Part shown: positions 11,654 through 24,597 of the stretch, piece by piece | How positions within the stretch are numbered: the first letter of the stretch is position 1 | How the letters are laid out: every line of letters starts with the position of its first letter | Assembly (NCBI GenBank): GCA_022575985.1 | Contig: JAKSXM010000007.1 | Span: forward strand, 65,254,501-65,318,500 | Length of the DNA: 64,000 nt | Source of the DNA: Anagrus nilaparvatae | Taxonomy: Eukaryota > Arthropoda > Insecta > Hymenoptera > Mymaridae | Reading direction: 5' to 3' | The notes under the pieces: model-generated | Seen by the model: only the letters and a program-made list of their open reading frames with translations | Told to the model about the DNA's origin: nothing | Database searches by the model: none | Made by a program: the position numbers and the translations under genes

Positions 11654-13946
11654 TATGTATACTTTTTTAAAAAATGCAATAAATAATAAAATTAATGAAA
11701 AAATTTCGCACAATTTTAAAACTTTGATAAAAATTTAATTTCTGTTAGGCCCTTTGTATCTTATATAAGGTGCCTCAGATAAAACGATGCTTAGAAACTG
11801 ACTCTTAGTAAGCAGAATTTTATTTTATATACACAAATAAATTTTTAAGTTTACGTGCAATGCCCCATATGTTAATAAATGTATAACGTATACGTGATAA
11901 TAAAAAATGAATTTTGATTTTTGTGATTTCCTGTTAGTGTTTATCAACGGTGTCGGTGATAGATTTAAAAAGAAAAATAAATTAAAAATGAAATAAATTA
12001 TAATATATATATATATATGCTATTAACAATGATATGAAAGATAAATAAATGAATAAAAAATATTTTAACACAATTTTAATTCATGAAAATAGAACCCTTA
12101 AAATAAAAAAATTTTTAAAAAAGTTGTAAAAAAAAAATTAGACCTTAAAATTAGACTGTTTTTTCGTATAATTTAAAAAAAAAAGTATAATAAAATTTGA
12201 TGATTTTGTATGAATTTTAAACGATCTCAATATATCTTTATACTTTTTTTTTGAATATATATTAATGTTATTATTTAATTAAGAAGGTGATAATATATTT
12301 ATTGTCAATAATAAATCAAAATAACTAAAAAAAGATAAATTTTTTCCATACGTAAGACATCGAGGCCTGTGGATGTAATATGTAACATCAGTAAAACCTT
12401 AAGTGCACTTTGGTTGATTTTTAATTATTTCTTTTTTAAATTAAATATTTCTAATAAAAAAATGTTTACTCCAGTCTGTATATTTTAAGAAATTTGTTAT
12501 TTAAAAAAAATTTTATGCATTATTTTTCCACAAATTGTTTGAGATTTTTTGTATACACTGTAATTCTTTTCTAGTATTTAAATTTGCATAATTTTTTGTG
12601 CATAGTGAGTCTGGGGGTTGTTTAGCTATATAATACAAGATGACACAGAAAATAAGATGCATATATTATTATTCTTGAAAAAATAGAAGAGATTTTAATA
12701 AGGCCAAAATTTAAATTATTAGGACCGTTAAAATATTCCCCTTCTCAGTTTTTAAAGATAAATCATTGATAATAGTGGGAGTGACCGTCAAAAAGCTTTC
12801 ATACGGATAATTTTTGAGTTACACGAAGCTCGCTGGTATTAAAAAGTTAAGTGGTCTATCATAAGAAGAAGTATTAATGACTGCAATTACTCATATTCGT
12901 TTATCAAGTGCAAAAATAAATAATCTTTTATTAAAGTAATTTTTTATATTATAAATGTTAATATAACGTTTTTATATGATTTTTCATATTATAAATATTA
13001 AAATTTACAAGCTCTATCAAGATAAATTTATATTTAAAGACATATACTTTAAAATTCATTATTTAAAAGTGTTTAAGTATTAATAACTAATCAATATTAA
13101 ACGCTAGATTTGTATGCAACAATAAGAAAATCAATGTACGTATAAAAAAATATTAAATATTCATTTTAATTTTACTAATATGCATATCAGTTGCGGAACA
13201 GTTTTAGAAAATCTTAAGCTAACCCTACAAATTTTCGCGAATATAAAAAAAGTAATCTTTTTTTACTTGTTCAAGAATTTAAGCTAAAGTTTCTTAAAAA
13301 AAAGGCCTGAAAATTTTCGTCATTAAGTTTATTTATAAACAGTGTGCAGAACTCGATTTTAACCGGTAAAATAAAGTTTTATAAATTGCACGTTATGTCA
13401 CAATCCAGATTTCGTATACTTGTGTTCTTGGACTGCGATGCCATGGCTTCCCGACTACCATATTTTCTCCTCTTTAATAAATTATCTCCATCACCACTTT
13501 AATTATTATTCTGTCATTTTTAGTTGTTATCAACAATAAAAAAATAGTTTGCAAATAATTTTTTTTAAAAAAACATGTTAAAAATTATTGTTTTCTTATT
13601 TATTTTTTAAATATTTCAATTTTACTGAACAAAATATTATTAAAAAATCTAAAAATTGACTCTTTAAGTCCTTAAAACATTCTGGAATTTCAAATTAAGC
13701 TTTCTGTTGACACCCTGATACTATATAATTAAATAAAAAATAACGTCGTGAACTTCTCATAAAATTATCAAATACTTATAAGTTTAATGTCCCAAAAATC
13801 AAGTAAAATAAAATAAATTTTACTTATGCAAATTTCAAGCTAAATTTACTGATAATAACATTGCAAAACTGTTTCGTTTATATATAATATAATATAACAA
13901 TACATTAAAACATAAATAATGTTTTCAGCAGATAATAAAAAGTAAA
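11654..13946. other. AT-rich intergenic stretch upstream of the env-like gene
   Basis: No gene was seen. It contains a short TA microsatellite near 12005-12019. A splice-acceptor-like TTTTCAG ends at 13928, just before the env start codon, so an upstream non-coding exon is possible. No LTR, primer-binding site or pol remnant was recognised. Confidence 0.45.
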
Positions 13947-15647
13947 ATGAAGTACATTATATTTCTGTGTGCAGTATTGTCTGTCATCTTACAAACTTTA
14001 TCGGTAAATTCAGCTCCTTTTACAATAGAAGCAAGTAATGAAGCTGTATTTAAAGAAATTTTATTTAATGCATACTTGTATCGGAAAACGTGGACTGTTA
14101 TTCATGTTATTGAATTGGGGGATTTAAGTAAACAAGGGACTCAAATACAAGAAAAATTAGACGAAGTAAAGAAATTTTGTCAACAGATGAGTCAAAATAC
14201 AAATGTACATACAAATTCAAATTTTACAAAGAAAACTTCTATTGATTTATTATATAAAAAATTACAGTCAACTATAGATTTACAAGAAAACTTATTAAAT
14301 TTTCACATAAGAAAAAGAAGAGGCATATTTAATTTTGTTGGAGAAATTCATAAAGTCTTGTGGGGCACAATGGCACGAAGTGATCGAGAATATATAAACA
14401 ACGAAATAGATAAATTATACAAGCATACTGACGAAGCAATACTATTACATGAAAAAATAATTCACATTACACAGAATTCATTAAAAGATATATCTAATGA
14501 TTTTGAAGTACTAAATACAAATTTTGCGAATATTAAAAACTGGTCTTCAATAGTAGACTCAAAAATAAATATATTAACAACAAATAATTTAATATCTGAG
14601 ACACTTACTGAACTACAACTAGTCATAGAAGAATATAGAAATAATATAGAGAGATACATTGATGGAATTTTGCATGCTCGTTCAGGACATCTCTCTGTAT
14701 TACTGATGCCAAAAATAGTATTGATAAATTCTCTCATTAAAATTCAGAAAGTAGATTTGTTTGCAAAACCAACTTTTCAAATTGATATAAAAAATTATCA
14801 TTTTATTATTGAAATAGCAGAAGCTGTGGTTTATTTGAACAACACACGCTTAGTCACTATTTTGAAAGTACCTATTGCGGAAAATGAAGTTTTTGAAGCA
14901 ACAAAATTCTTTCCTCTTCCACAACACGTTGGTGGAAAAACGTTCAGATTCTTTACGTTACCAGACATTTTAATATATATATCAAAAAATAAAACTCTTT
15001 ATGCTATTGAAAAAAATAATATGGAACATTGTTCAAAAGGAACAAATATAAGGTATTGTAAACTGAATGCCAATATTATACAAATTGGCGAAGAAAAGAC
15101 CTGCGAAACTGATGTAATTAGAAACAAACTTAATAATTGCAAAGCACAATATTTTAAATTACTTAACGATTATCATGTAACACTTAATAATGGATACCAG
15201 TGGTATATTGCACCGTCAGGAGAATCAAGTTATCAAATAATTTGCAGCAAAGACAGATTTATGTCCTTTTTTACTATTGTTGAAAATAGTTTACTCTCTT
15301 TGAGAGAAGACTGCGTAGCGAAAAATCAAAGAACGACGTTAATACCAGCAAATCATATCAATTATACAACGATAGAAATACCTAAAATTACGAACATTCA
15401 AATCCCTGAAATACCTCATGAAGTTTTGCCAAGCATTAATTTGGAATTAATAGATACAAAACCTCTGCATAAGGAAGGGCTAAATTTAGACGAAATAAAC
15501 GAAAAATTAGAAAACTTAAGAAAAGATAGAATAACAACTCATTGGTACAATACAGGAACATATTGGTTGCATATTATTGGATATGTATCTACAGTGGCTA
15601 TAATTTTATTTATTTTACTCAAATTCTATGCGATCTATAAATCGTAA
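13947..15647 (+). CDS. Env/F-like membrane glycoprotein (errantivirus/baculovirus F family), solitary
   Basis: This is an intact 566-codon ORF. It starts with a signal peptide (residues 1-23, hydrophobic, ending NSA). A furin-type RKRR site lies at 122-125, immediately followed by a hydrophobic glycine-rich segment GIFNFVG resembling a fusion peptide. A long helical, coiled-coil-prone region spans about 145-260. A cysteine-containing domain covers about 355-455, and a single C-terminal membrane span (about 543-560) has a short cytoplasmic tail. This order is that of class I fusion glycoproteins of insect gypsy-like errantiviruses and baculovirus F proteins, and of host genes derived from them such as Drosophila Iris. 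No gag, pol or LTR is near. The open frame, lone setting and possible upstream splice acceptor suggest a captured (domesticated) or very recent copy. Function in the host is unknown. Confidence 0.75.
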   Translation: MKYIIFLCAVLSVILQTLSVNSAPFTIEASNEAVFKEILFNAYLYRKTWTVIHVIELGDLSKQGTQIQEKLDEVKKFCQQMSQNTNVHTNSNFTKKTSIDLLYKKLQSTIDLQENLLNFHIRKRRGIFNFVGEIHKVLWGTMARSDREYINNEIDKLYKHTDEAILLHEKIIHITQNSLKDISNDFEVLNTNFANIKNWSSIVDSKINILTTNNLISETLTELQLVIEEYRNNIERYIDGILHARSGHLSVLLMPKIVLINSLIKIQKVDLFAKPTFQIDIKNYHFIIEIAEAVVYLNNTRLVTILKVPIAENEVFEATKFFPLPQHVGGKTFRFFTLPDILIYISKNKTLYAIEKNNMEHCSKGTNIRYCKLNANIIQIGEEKTCETDVIRNKLNNCKAQYFKLLNDYHVTLNNGYQWYIAPSGESSYQIICSKDRFMSFFTIVENSLLSLREDCVAKNQRTTLIPANHINYTTIEIPKITNIQIPEIPHEVLPSINLELIDTKPLHKEGLNLDEINEKLENLRKDRITTHWYNTGTYWLHIIGYVSTVAIILFILLKFYAIYKS

Positions 15648-16482
15648 AAATTATAGTTTAAAATATTTAATAATTGATATGTAGATTAATATTTACAAAA
15701 TTGCATAAAATAACTATTTGTATAAAAAAAATATTATAAATTTAAAAGACAATTTTTATTTACTTTGTAATCATGAATTTACACCTCAAATTTACATTTT
15801 CAAGTCCCTTATAAAATACTACAATTCTTTATTTCAAGTTCCACCTGAGTGCAACAGTTTAAAAATGTAAAAGATGCTAGAAAAACGTTATTTTATATAC
15901 TTACTTATAACTTTTCTTATTACTTTTCAATTATTTCATTGTGTGTTATAAATACACTGTTAGACTGCTGTTCTTGAATTTTCAAGAAACAAAACTAATA
16001 TTACCATATATAAGTATTTGCTTGATTTCTTAGGCAAAATTCGCGCGCAGTATCCTAATAGTGTATTTTATATAAAATTAAATATAAAAATATAAATATC
16101 TGTAGAAGTGACTACGGTTATCGTTTGTATATATTAAATGAGTACATTGAATTAGAAATAAAAAATTAATAATGAAATTCATTTATTTTATAGTTATTGA
16201 GATCTAATAGCCTATAATGTATGAGAAATTTATTGACTAAAATGTAATTTTTTTTCGATTCGAACTTATCGTGGTACGTAAACATCTGTCGAGACTTTTA
16301 CGACGTTTGTAAAACCAGCCTAAAGTCATTTCCAGATCTAGCACGTAAAGTACGCGTATTTCATTTACGCATCTATACACTTTCTTTACCGTGTATTCGT
16401 GCTTGTGGTCCACGGAGCAATTTAGCGATTATGTAGATCCTGCCTAAAAAGCAATAAAAATTCCAACGCGTCAATAAAATGC
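15648..16482. other. Non-genic stretch downstream of the env-like gene
   Basis: No coding sequence or LTR was seen. 16250-16450 is somewhat less AT-rich and may be decayed repeat. Confidence 0.4.
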
Positions 16483-16800
16483 TGCCATGTAATTGGCACT
16501 ATAGTTCCTCATTAACAATAACAAAATATTTTTAAGGTCTATTTTACCTAGTAAAAATGACAATTCTAGATAATAGTACAATCATAATCAAAAATTAAGT
16601 ACTACGTTCCAAAAGAAAAAAAATAATTGTTTTTATTTTTTTATTTGCAAAAAGTTTTGAAAAAAAAATTTCCGAAAAATTAGGTATCAGATTGGAGATA
16701 TTGGATAAAACGATAATTATAGACATTAGTACTTTCATGGAGACTTTCATAGAAAAAATTAAAATGATGATATTATGACTTAATGTAAATTTTATATAAT
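16483..16800 (+). repeat. Dispersed repeat, also at 44152-45340
   Basis: The segment opens with GGCACTATAGTTCCTCATTA then ACAATAACAAAAT. About 120 bases on it has ACTACGTTCCAAAAG. The same order of motifs occurs at 44152 onward, where the second part is repeated several times. Confidence 0.5.
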
Positions 16801-16950
16801 TATATAATATATAATTATTAGTAAATACTAATTACAAGAAAATTTATGTATTATAAAATGTATTTTTTATCAATGTAATAAAATATTTTTTTATTTTCTA
16901 TAAAAATATTTTTTTTTTTTGTAATTTTAATCATGTAATAAAATATTTAC

Positions 16951-17327
16951 AGCATTTCGGAGCTCTGTAATTACCTACATTTTCTATAGTGAATCTAGTA
17001 AATTTGGGCTGATTTGTTCTAATCATTGAAGCCAAAAAGCAATTAAAAAATTTTCCTCTACAGAAAATTTTCTGTTTAGTTCCTCTACACCGCAATCGTC
17101 TTCGATTTTTGATATTCCATAATTTTATTAAATAATAATTTATAAGTTCGTATCTATTCGACGCCATTTGATTGGACGCGAATCTTTTATTATTATAAAT
17201 AATTTTTAAAAATGTTTTTAATTGCTTTTTGGCTTCAGAAAGTCAGGAACCGATTAGCTCAAATCAGCCCAAATTTACTAGATTTCCCATAGAAAATGTC
17301 GGTAATTTCTTTTAGCTCCAGAATGCT
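16951..17327. mobile_element. Hairpin MITE-like inverted repeat
   Basis: The left arm (about 16951-17050) and right arm (about 17215-17327) are inverted copies. They share AAATTTGGGCTGATTTG and its complement, AAGCCAAAAAGCAATTAAAA and its complement, and the terminal AGCATT/AATGCT. A roughly 160-base loop separates them. It has no coding capacity. Confidence 0.6.
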
Positions 17328-18800
17328 ATTAAGGCTAATTCTACAAAACAAGCAAAGATAAATATGTAATAACATGGTATTTGCATTGAATTCTTTATTA
17401 TTCCCGTGGTTTAGCACTTATAGACTTGTGTTAATTTTATTTGAATTTTCAAGCAAAACTAAAATATGTTTATAAAATTATTATTTGTTTATACGAATAA
17501 TTAAATTTAAATAATGAAATTTTATAATGATTTGCATATTTTATTTTGTAATTTTATTTATATAAAGTAAAATTAAATAAAATACTTTTATCAATGAATA
17601 ATATGGACAGAAATTATATTAAAATTTTGGATTTTAAATTGATTCAACGATAGTCGTACTAAAATACTTCATTTAAATATAAAACTACGTAAGGTACCAG
17701 TACCGGCCAGGAACACGTATTTTATACTTTTATTTTCTCAGCTCCTTTTTTAAATATTGACATAATTTTTTTTTTTTATAATTTTATCTTTAAACTTTAT
17801 AGAAAGAAAATTTTTTTAAAATGTTGATTAGTAAATAAATATTCATATAAAGCCAAAATGAGAACCTCTAAAAATTGCTAGACAATTAATTTCCAAATTT
17901 ACTTGACAGATTTTCATTAAATGTAGCTTTATTTGTTGAAATGCCCTTCATAAGAGTTTACTTTATTTTATGAAAAATTGGTTACAATAAGAGACTGCGC
18001 GTCATCTGAAAAAAGAATGCAAAATTAAGCTACGTTTTTCGAAAGTTTTCGAGCCAATCCGAGTTTTCCATTTGAGATATAATCTGAGGCGGCGCTCTCA
18101 TTTTGAAGACAAAAAAGTACTTAAATCAAAAATTTTTTTTAATTTTTTTTTTTGATGATTTTTAAGAGTTTATTGTATTAAAAAAACAAAAACAAGAGAA
18201 TCAATTTTTATTTCTAAAGACCGGTACTTCTACCTTAAAACGATGTTAGACATTATTTATTTTGAAATTATAATTTAAGAATAATAATACCTGGTGATAA
18301 AACTTCTGTTTATATACTATACTGTTTTATTTTCATTTTTTGGTATCTTGTGAATAACACATTTATTTATTTATTCTAAAAAACTTGTATAGTTTTTTGG
18401 TTCTGTTTTTACTCCTAAAGACTGAAATTTTGTCAAATAAATAACTTGATTGCTTTTTAATTTGAAATGGTAAAGTTCTTTCAATCTGTCTCAAAGTTAT
18501 TTATATTTATTAATAACGCATATGAAATATTATATATTTACATTCAATTCAATTATTTTTAATATGATAGAAACTATATTTTATTTCGTCGGCAATTTAT
18601 TATTTATAGATTTTATATTATATATAAATTATAAATATATGTGATATAAAATATTTACACTTATAATGTCATTTTTTGTTTAAGTATTTATTTTCTGACA
18701 CCGGATACTGACATATTTCATGAATAAAAATATTATTTAATAGTCATATATTTTTTACTCATCTTTAATTTATATTTAATTTGTACCTTTATCATGTTAA
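17328..18800. other. AT-rich non-genic stretch
   Basis: Nothing recognised. Long A and T runs and short TA repeats only. Confidence 0.4.
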
Positions 18801-18910
18801 GCCCTTTCTAGACCTAATAAATGTTTTTTAATTTTATGTGCTTTTACCATACTAAAGCGTATAGTCAAAGCACGCAATATTTAAAAACATTAATAAGGTC
18901 TAGAAAGAGC
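18801..18910. mobile_element. 110-bp MITE flanked by TTAA (piggyBac-type signature)
   Basis: GCCCTTTCTAGACCTAATAA at the left is inverted at the right with a few changes. TTAA directly abuts both ends (18797-18800 and 18911-18914), the target duplicated by piggyBac-type transposases. The element is too small to code. Confidence 0.6.
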
Positions 18911-18914
18911 TTAA

Positions 18915-21308
18915 TACTTTACAATATGAAGAAAAATTATTTTCAAACGGATATTGTTTGAAGCGAGAAAGCCAAATATATCACTGTTAAAACTAACTCT
19001 TTTAATTGTCAGAAAAATCGTTTATTTACAAAAACTTAATAAATTTACGATAAAAATCATTAATTTACAATTATTTCGTAATTATATAAAATATAAAAAA
19101 TTCCAAAAATTTTTTTTAACATTCACTAAACAAGTTTTCACAATTTTTTATCGCAAAATATTTATCTGTAGGGTATTTTAATTAAAATAAGAAAATAATA
19201 ATGGTATGCGTGTTTGAGACAAAATTGTTTTTTCATTTTTGGTTCATTGTATAAACTATTACTGGTATAAATGTTCGTATATGTTGTTCTTGTACCCGAG
19301 GCGATGCTTCAGGTTCGAAAACAGAATAATCTAATTTCTGATTTATCTCATCTATTACAATATGTAGTAGCAATTAAAACAATTTTTTTTTATTTTTAAA
19401 AAATATTTTATTTTAATTACAAAAGTATTTTTTACCCCAAAATAAGCATTTGACATCAACAATAAGAATAGTTTGAGTCAATTAACTACAGTAAGCAAAA
19501 AAATTCAAATATGACTGCCAAAAATCAAGGATTTGCCTTAGAAAGCTGAAATTGGCTGAGGGTATTTATTTTTAGTTGAACTTTCCGAAAAATATAGTCT
19601 GGCCTGATTTCTAGAACCCTTCAGTTAAACTTTTGCCCAGTTGGGGTAAAGTACCTCATATACAGTTTTTAACTTTTAGTTTAGACATTAGTAATAAATG
19701 CAAATATATAAATAAAAATTCCAGCTAAAAAGATTTTAAATAATCCAAGTATATTAATTATTCAGGTGAATGGCTATTGTAAATCCTCAAAATTCCTTAA
19801 TAGCAACTAACTTAATATCATTTACAATTATTGAATATTTTCAATAAAAAAATTAATTAAAAATAATAATCTTTCACTGGTCCTAATGTTCTCTTCTTAT
19901 TAGTTACAAAGACGTATTTTTTCGACACTGATTTTCGAAAAATCATACAGAAACCTTTGCTAAAAAGAGACACCTACAGTTGAATCATTTTTTGCTAGTT
20001 TTTTACATGCTGTCATATATTAAAGTTAATGGCTTATTAAACGGATTATATTAACTTATTTTTTAAATATATAATTATATAATTTAAGCATTCATGGAAG
20101 AATATGTCTTTGAATCCCCACTTTTTAACTGTATAACGTTTATGATCTTAGTCATCAATAGTATTTAAATACGATGCCTAAAACAAAATAGCCCTAGTTA
20201 CTTATTATATCTTTTGTAATCTGCATCGCTTTAATTACGAGTATTTTAATCATTTATTTCCAGATGTCTGAGCATAAATGATTATTTTAATGTTTTAATT
20301 TTTAGTAAGTAATTTTTAATTAATCATATTTTTTTTTATTATTTTCATCAATAGTAACAAATATATTTATTTTTGTTTTATTTTAGCAACAAAAGTTTAT
20401 TCATTAAATACAAATTTAAACTAGGATTTCATTTTCAGCCAGCACCCTCTCAAGTTTTTTTTTCTACCAAAATCATTGCATGAAAAAAAATACAGGTAAA
20501 TAAAAATTCTGGAATATATATTAAAAATATTGTTACATTAAGTTTTTGTCGTTATATTTAAAAAACATTTGAATTAATTTTTTATTAATTTTCTTTTACG
20601 ATACAAATTTTTTTTTAAATATTTTGTGATATAAATATGCATTTATGCTTTCTTTTTCTATATTTCATGCTTTATTATCGAGCCTATACACTCGTTTACC
20701 CTTGAAAAAAATTCCGATTGGCATCCGGAATTCCAACTACGATAAATAAATTTTTTTTTACTTTAACTGATGATTAGTGAGATCATAAGATCGTACAACA
20801 AATCTATGCATGAAAATTGATCTTAAAAAAAAAATATTATAATTTTTTATAATTTTTAACAATTATCTATATTTATGCAATATTAATTTTAACTAATGCA
20901 TAAAAATTTTTAAATACATTTAACTATTTTTTTAACAGTGGTACATATAAATTTAATTTTTAGTCGATTGTTTGTAAATATTTTATAGTTATACATGTGT
21001 ACAGTGGTCTGGAACACGAAAAAAGTTTCACCTCGATTATACTAAAAATCTCTGGTATTTTCTGTTTCTATAGAGTCTCCTGAGGCAGGAAATGCTTGTC
21101 CTAAAATTAAAACTGTAGCTCTCGGGGAGAACCGCCTTGATTTGGGGGTTCTTAGAGGGTAAATTTAAAAAAAAATTTTTTTTTTATTTATAATTTTTTA
21201 CATAAGTGAGGAACACAAAAAACTTTGCTCGCCCCGTAGTTTTTTTTTAGTTGGAAGGCTCAAAATAAGATTTTTTCAATAAATAAAAAATACCAATTTC
21301 TGAATTTT
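18915..21308. other. AT-rich non-genic stretch
   Basis: No gene recognised. 21001-21260 contains AACTTTGCTCGCCCCG, which resembles the AACTTTGCTCCCCGG near both ends of the 24598-25308 foldback, so it is probably old repeat. Translation of the short ORF near 18954 shows no family features. Confidence 0.4.
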
Positions 21309-22690
21309 TTAAAATAAATTAAATTTATTTTTAATGATGGATTTATGTTTTTTCATTTGTTTCGTAATAATAATTTATTAAAATAAGTTTATTTAGGACC
21401 AAAAAATACAAATTTTCAATTTTCAAGGTCTCAGAGCAACTCAAATGTTAAATATTGGATTTTTTTAAAATCTCACAGACTTGGGATTTTTCTGTCAGAT
21501 TCAAATGATGTTATAAGCTGGATTTAAAGACGATAAAAACGATTTTATTCCATGGTTGTTTTTCCGGTAAAATCAGAATTTTCTATTTATTTTAACATTT
21601 TACCACGCTTTTTAGGAGCAAAATCCGTTTTTTTGTTTTTTATGGTTTCAATTTTCAAGGGACCAATTTTTTAAAATTTAACAGGTTTCATGAAAAAATT
21701 TTCTGAATAATATTTGCAAGAGTGACTTATATGTTTTTTTTTTTCTGAAATTCAATGAAATCACTAGTTTTTTCATCAGGAATTTTGCTTAGCCATAAAA
21801 TCATTTGTTTCTATTTTTACTGGTTTTGTCCAATTTTATATATTTTGCTATAGTAGCCAATTTGAGCCCGAAGGGTTTGATATGTCTAAAATTTTTTTAA
21901 ATAAATGAATATTGAGAGACAAACGACTGTAAAAATAGAAAAACTTTTCTCTGTCTTGTGGTGAAAATACATTGACCTAAATATTTTTATAGTTACGTGA
22001 AATTGAGATTATAAGGGAATTATTACAAAATCTTTAATTAACTATAATTCATTTATTTTTCATAAAAAAACCAGAAGTTTTTGTATTTTCTAGAGTATTT
22101 TTCCCTCGATATTCATTTATTAAAGAAAATTTTAAACTTTTAAAAACCCTTCAGGCTCAATTTGGCTACAAATGCAAAATATATAAGATTGGATAAAACC
22201 AGCAGAAATAGAAACAAACGATTTCATGGCTAAGGAAAACTCGGGATGAAAAAACTAGTGATTTCTATGAATTTCAGAAAAAAAAAAAATGAATATTGTA
22301 CATATTATTCAGAAAATTTTTTCTTGAAATCTGCGAAACTTTAAAAACTTGGTCCCTTGAAAATTGAAACCATAAAAAACAAAAAAACGGATTTTTCTCC
22401 TGAAAAGCGTGGTAAAATATTTAATTAAATAGAAAATTCGGATTATACTGGAAAAATTACTCTGGAATACGTCTTTAAATCCAGTTTATAACATCATTTG
22501 AATCTGAAATCCCAGGTCTGTGAATTTTTTAAAAAATCCAATATTTAACATTTGAGTTGCTCTGAGAATTTTAAAATTGAAAATTTGTATTTTTGGATCC
22601 TAAATTAACTTATTTTAGTAAATTATAATTACGAAACAATTGAGAAAACATAAATTCATCATTAAAAATAATTTTAATTTATTAAAAAAG
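21309..22690. mobile_element. Large foldback element (about 600-base arms)
   Basis: Arms of about 550-600 bases are inverted copies. Examples are CAACTCAAATGTTAAATATT at about 21436 with its complement near 22540, and AAAAAACAAAAAAACGGATT near 22376 matching 21620-21645 inverted. The loop is near 21990. Arms are diverged with many small indels. The ends are approximate and no clear target-site duplication was found. Confidence 0.7.
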
Positions 22691-22959
22691 AGAAAACACG
22701 TCTTTGTCGAACGCGCAGCGTCCGGGAAATACGCGCTTTCGGGATGCAAACCTGAAAAAATAGTTAAAGGAGTGTACAAATTGTTATGCATTTGTTAAAA
22801 CAAATGATGTTTACATATACCACGGTGGCCTTGAAACGATTTTAAATCGACGTGAGAGTTCTTGAAAATGTTCAAAACGGGATCAAGCCGAAATATTTTT
22901 TCAAGTTGAATGAGGTAAAAATCAACAAAAATCCCTATAGCCGTTGTTTTCCAGGTAAA

Positions 22960-23860
22960 AAATCGCATTTTTCCTCATTCCACTCTACTTTTAAATTTCT
23001 TGATTCGTACCAAATAAAGTTCAAAACCGTTTTGTACCTTTTAAAATGTATCTCTGAAGTTACATTTTTTATTCTCGAGCATTAAAGTGCACATATTTAT
23101 TATAAAAATTTAGTATATTCTCGAAAAATTTGAGAATTCTTGATTTTTTTTATACATTTACGAAAAAACTTGTAAATTCGCAAACATTTTTCAAATATTC
23201 ATAAGTCATTGGCAGATTGAGTCATTTTAGGCACACATTTTTATGCACATAAAACTATTTTATACACATATGAACTCTCTGAATTTTTTAGCCCTCTAGG
23301 TACAAATCTGCTAATTTAAACCTACATTACGAAATTTAGAATTTTGCAATTTTGGAGGGGAATAGTGAATACAGCTATCTAGGTACAAAATTTACATAAA
23401 TTATTGTCAAATTGGAATTTGTCTGAAAATTTGACTGTGGTTTATGTTAAAAAATATTTTTAATTCTATTGTCTAGAATTCAAAAAATTTCATTTAAAAA
23501 TAAAAAATCGCTAAGGTAATTTGGGTCTAAGTTGGTTGATATACACCTAGGGAACTAAAAAATTGGGAAAATTCATATTTTGCTTGTATAAAAAGTGTGC
23601 CCAAAATGAGTCGAATACTGACAATGACTATTTATTATAACTTCTCAGCTACGCTTTCAGCCATCCATAGCGTACCGGAATCAAATTATACTGATAAAAG
23701 TGTTTTTTAATGCTCGATAGTGAAAAATTTACCTTGAGAGATACATTTTATAAGGAACAGAGTGGCTTATAACTTTATTTGGTACATATAAAAAATTTTG
23801 AAGTATAGGTGAAATGAAAGAAAATCAAGAATACAAAAAAAATTTTTACCCATAGGTTAA
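22960..23860. repeat. Imperfect foldback repeat
   Basis: Inverted similarity links TACCAAATAAAGTT (about 23007) and AAAATGTATCTCT (23043) with their complements near 23785 and 23750. CTCGAGCATTAAA at about 23072 is inverted near 23710, and TTAGCCCTCTAGGTACAAA near 23289 matches an inverted copy near 23550. A third, isolated copy of the last motif lies at 31330. The arms are well diverged. Confidence 0.6.
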
Positions 23861-23969
23861 TGTAGTATGCTGATTTGTAAATGAAAATCGGTAAAAATCC
23901 GAAAAAACGTTCAAAAAAATTAGCAAAATTTCAATTTTTATATTTAATTCTAATTGTTTCTTTTTCTTT

Positions 23970-23970
23970 A

Positions 23971-24002
<32 letters not shown>
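23970..24002. repeat. TA microsatellite
   Basis: A run of alternating T and A interrupted by a single TG, with no other feature. Confidence 0.9.
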
Positions 24003-24597
24003 CGCTCATTTTCATTTTTTTTGCAAAAATAGTGTCACGTGGTCGTATATACCGACTGATATAAGAATTTACAAATTTTTTTGTCTTAAAGTTTATATTT
24101 CAAAAAGTTGTTGACCATACACCATAAAAATTAACAAAATTTTACGTTGAAAAAAAAGTTTGTGGCTAAAATATGACAAAAAAGCCATTACCGTTCCTAT
24201 TAAGAACTTTGTGTTTTAAGCACAACAAGTGCATGAATTTTTATTTTCTTTTTTTTAAAGTCTGTATTTTACTTAATTTTAGACGTACCAACAGCTATTT
24301 AACTTTAAATTAATGTTTTAGATGCTATTTTAGTTTCAAATATAACCGAAAATTTCGTATTTATTCACAAAAGCATAAAAATACTTTTTTATACCTTAAG
24401 AAATAATCGGTTTAAAGCACAATAATGAAAATTTTTTAATTTTACTAAGTTTTTATGACATTAACAAGTTGATTCTTTGATAAAAAAAATTTTTACTTTG
24501 TGTTTTCTAAAAATTACAGCACTAAAACAAGATTTTTATATTATTTTTTTTAAATCTATTTTTGCAAAAAAAATGAAAATGAGCCATATATATGTAT

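Noticed and set aside
13000..17000. Complete errantivirus provirus around the env-like gene
   Set aside because: No LTR pair, primer-binding site, protease, reverse transcriptase or integrase motif could be read in the flanks.
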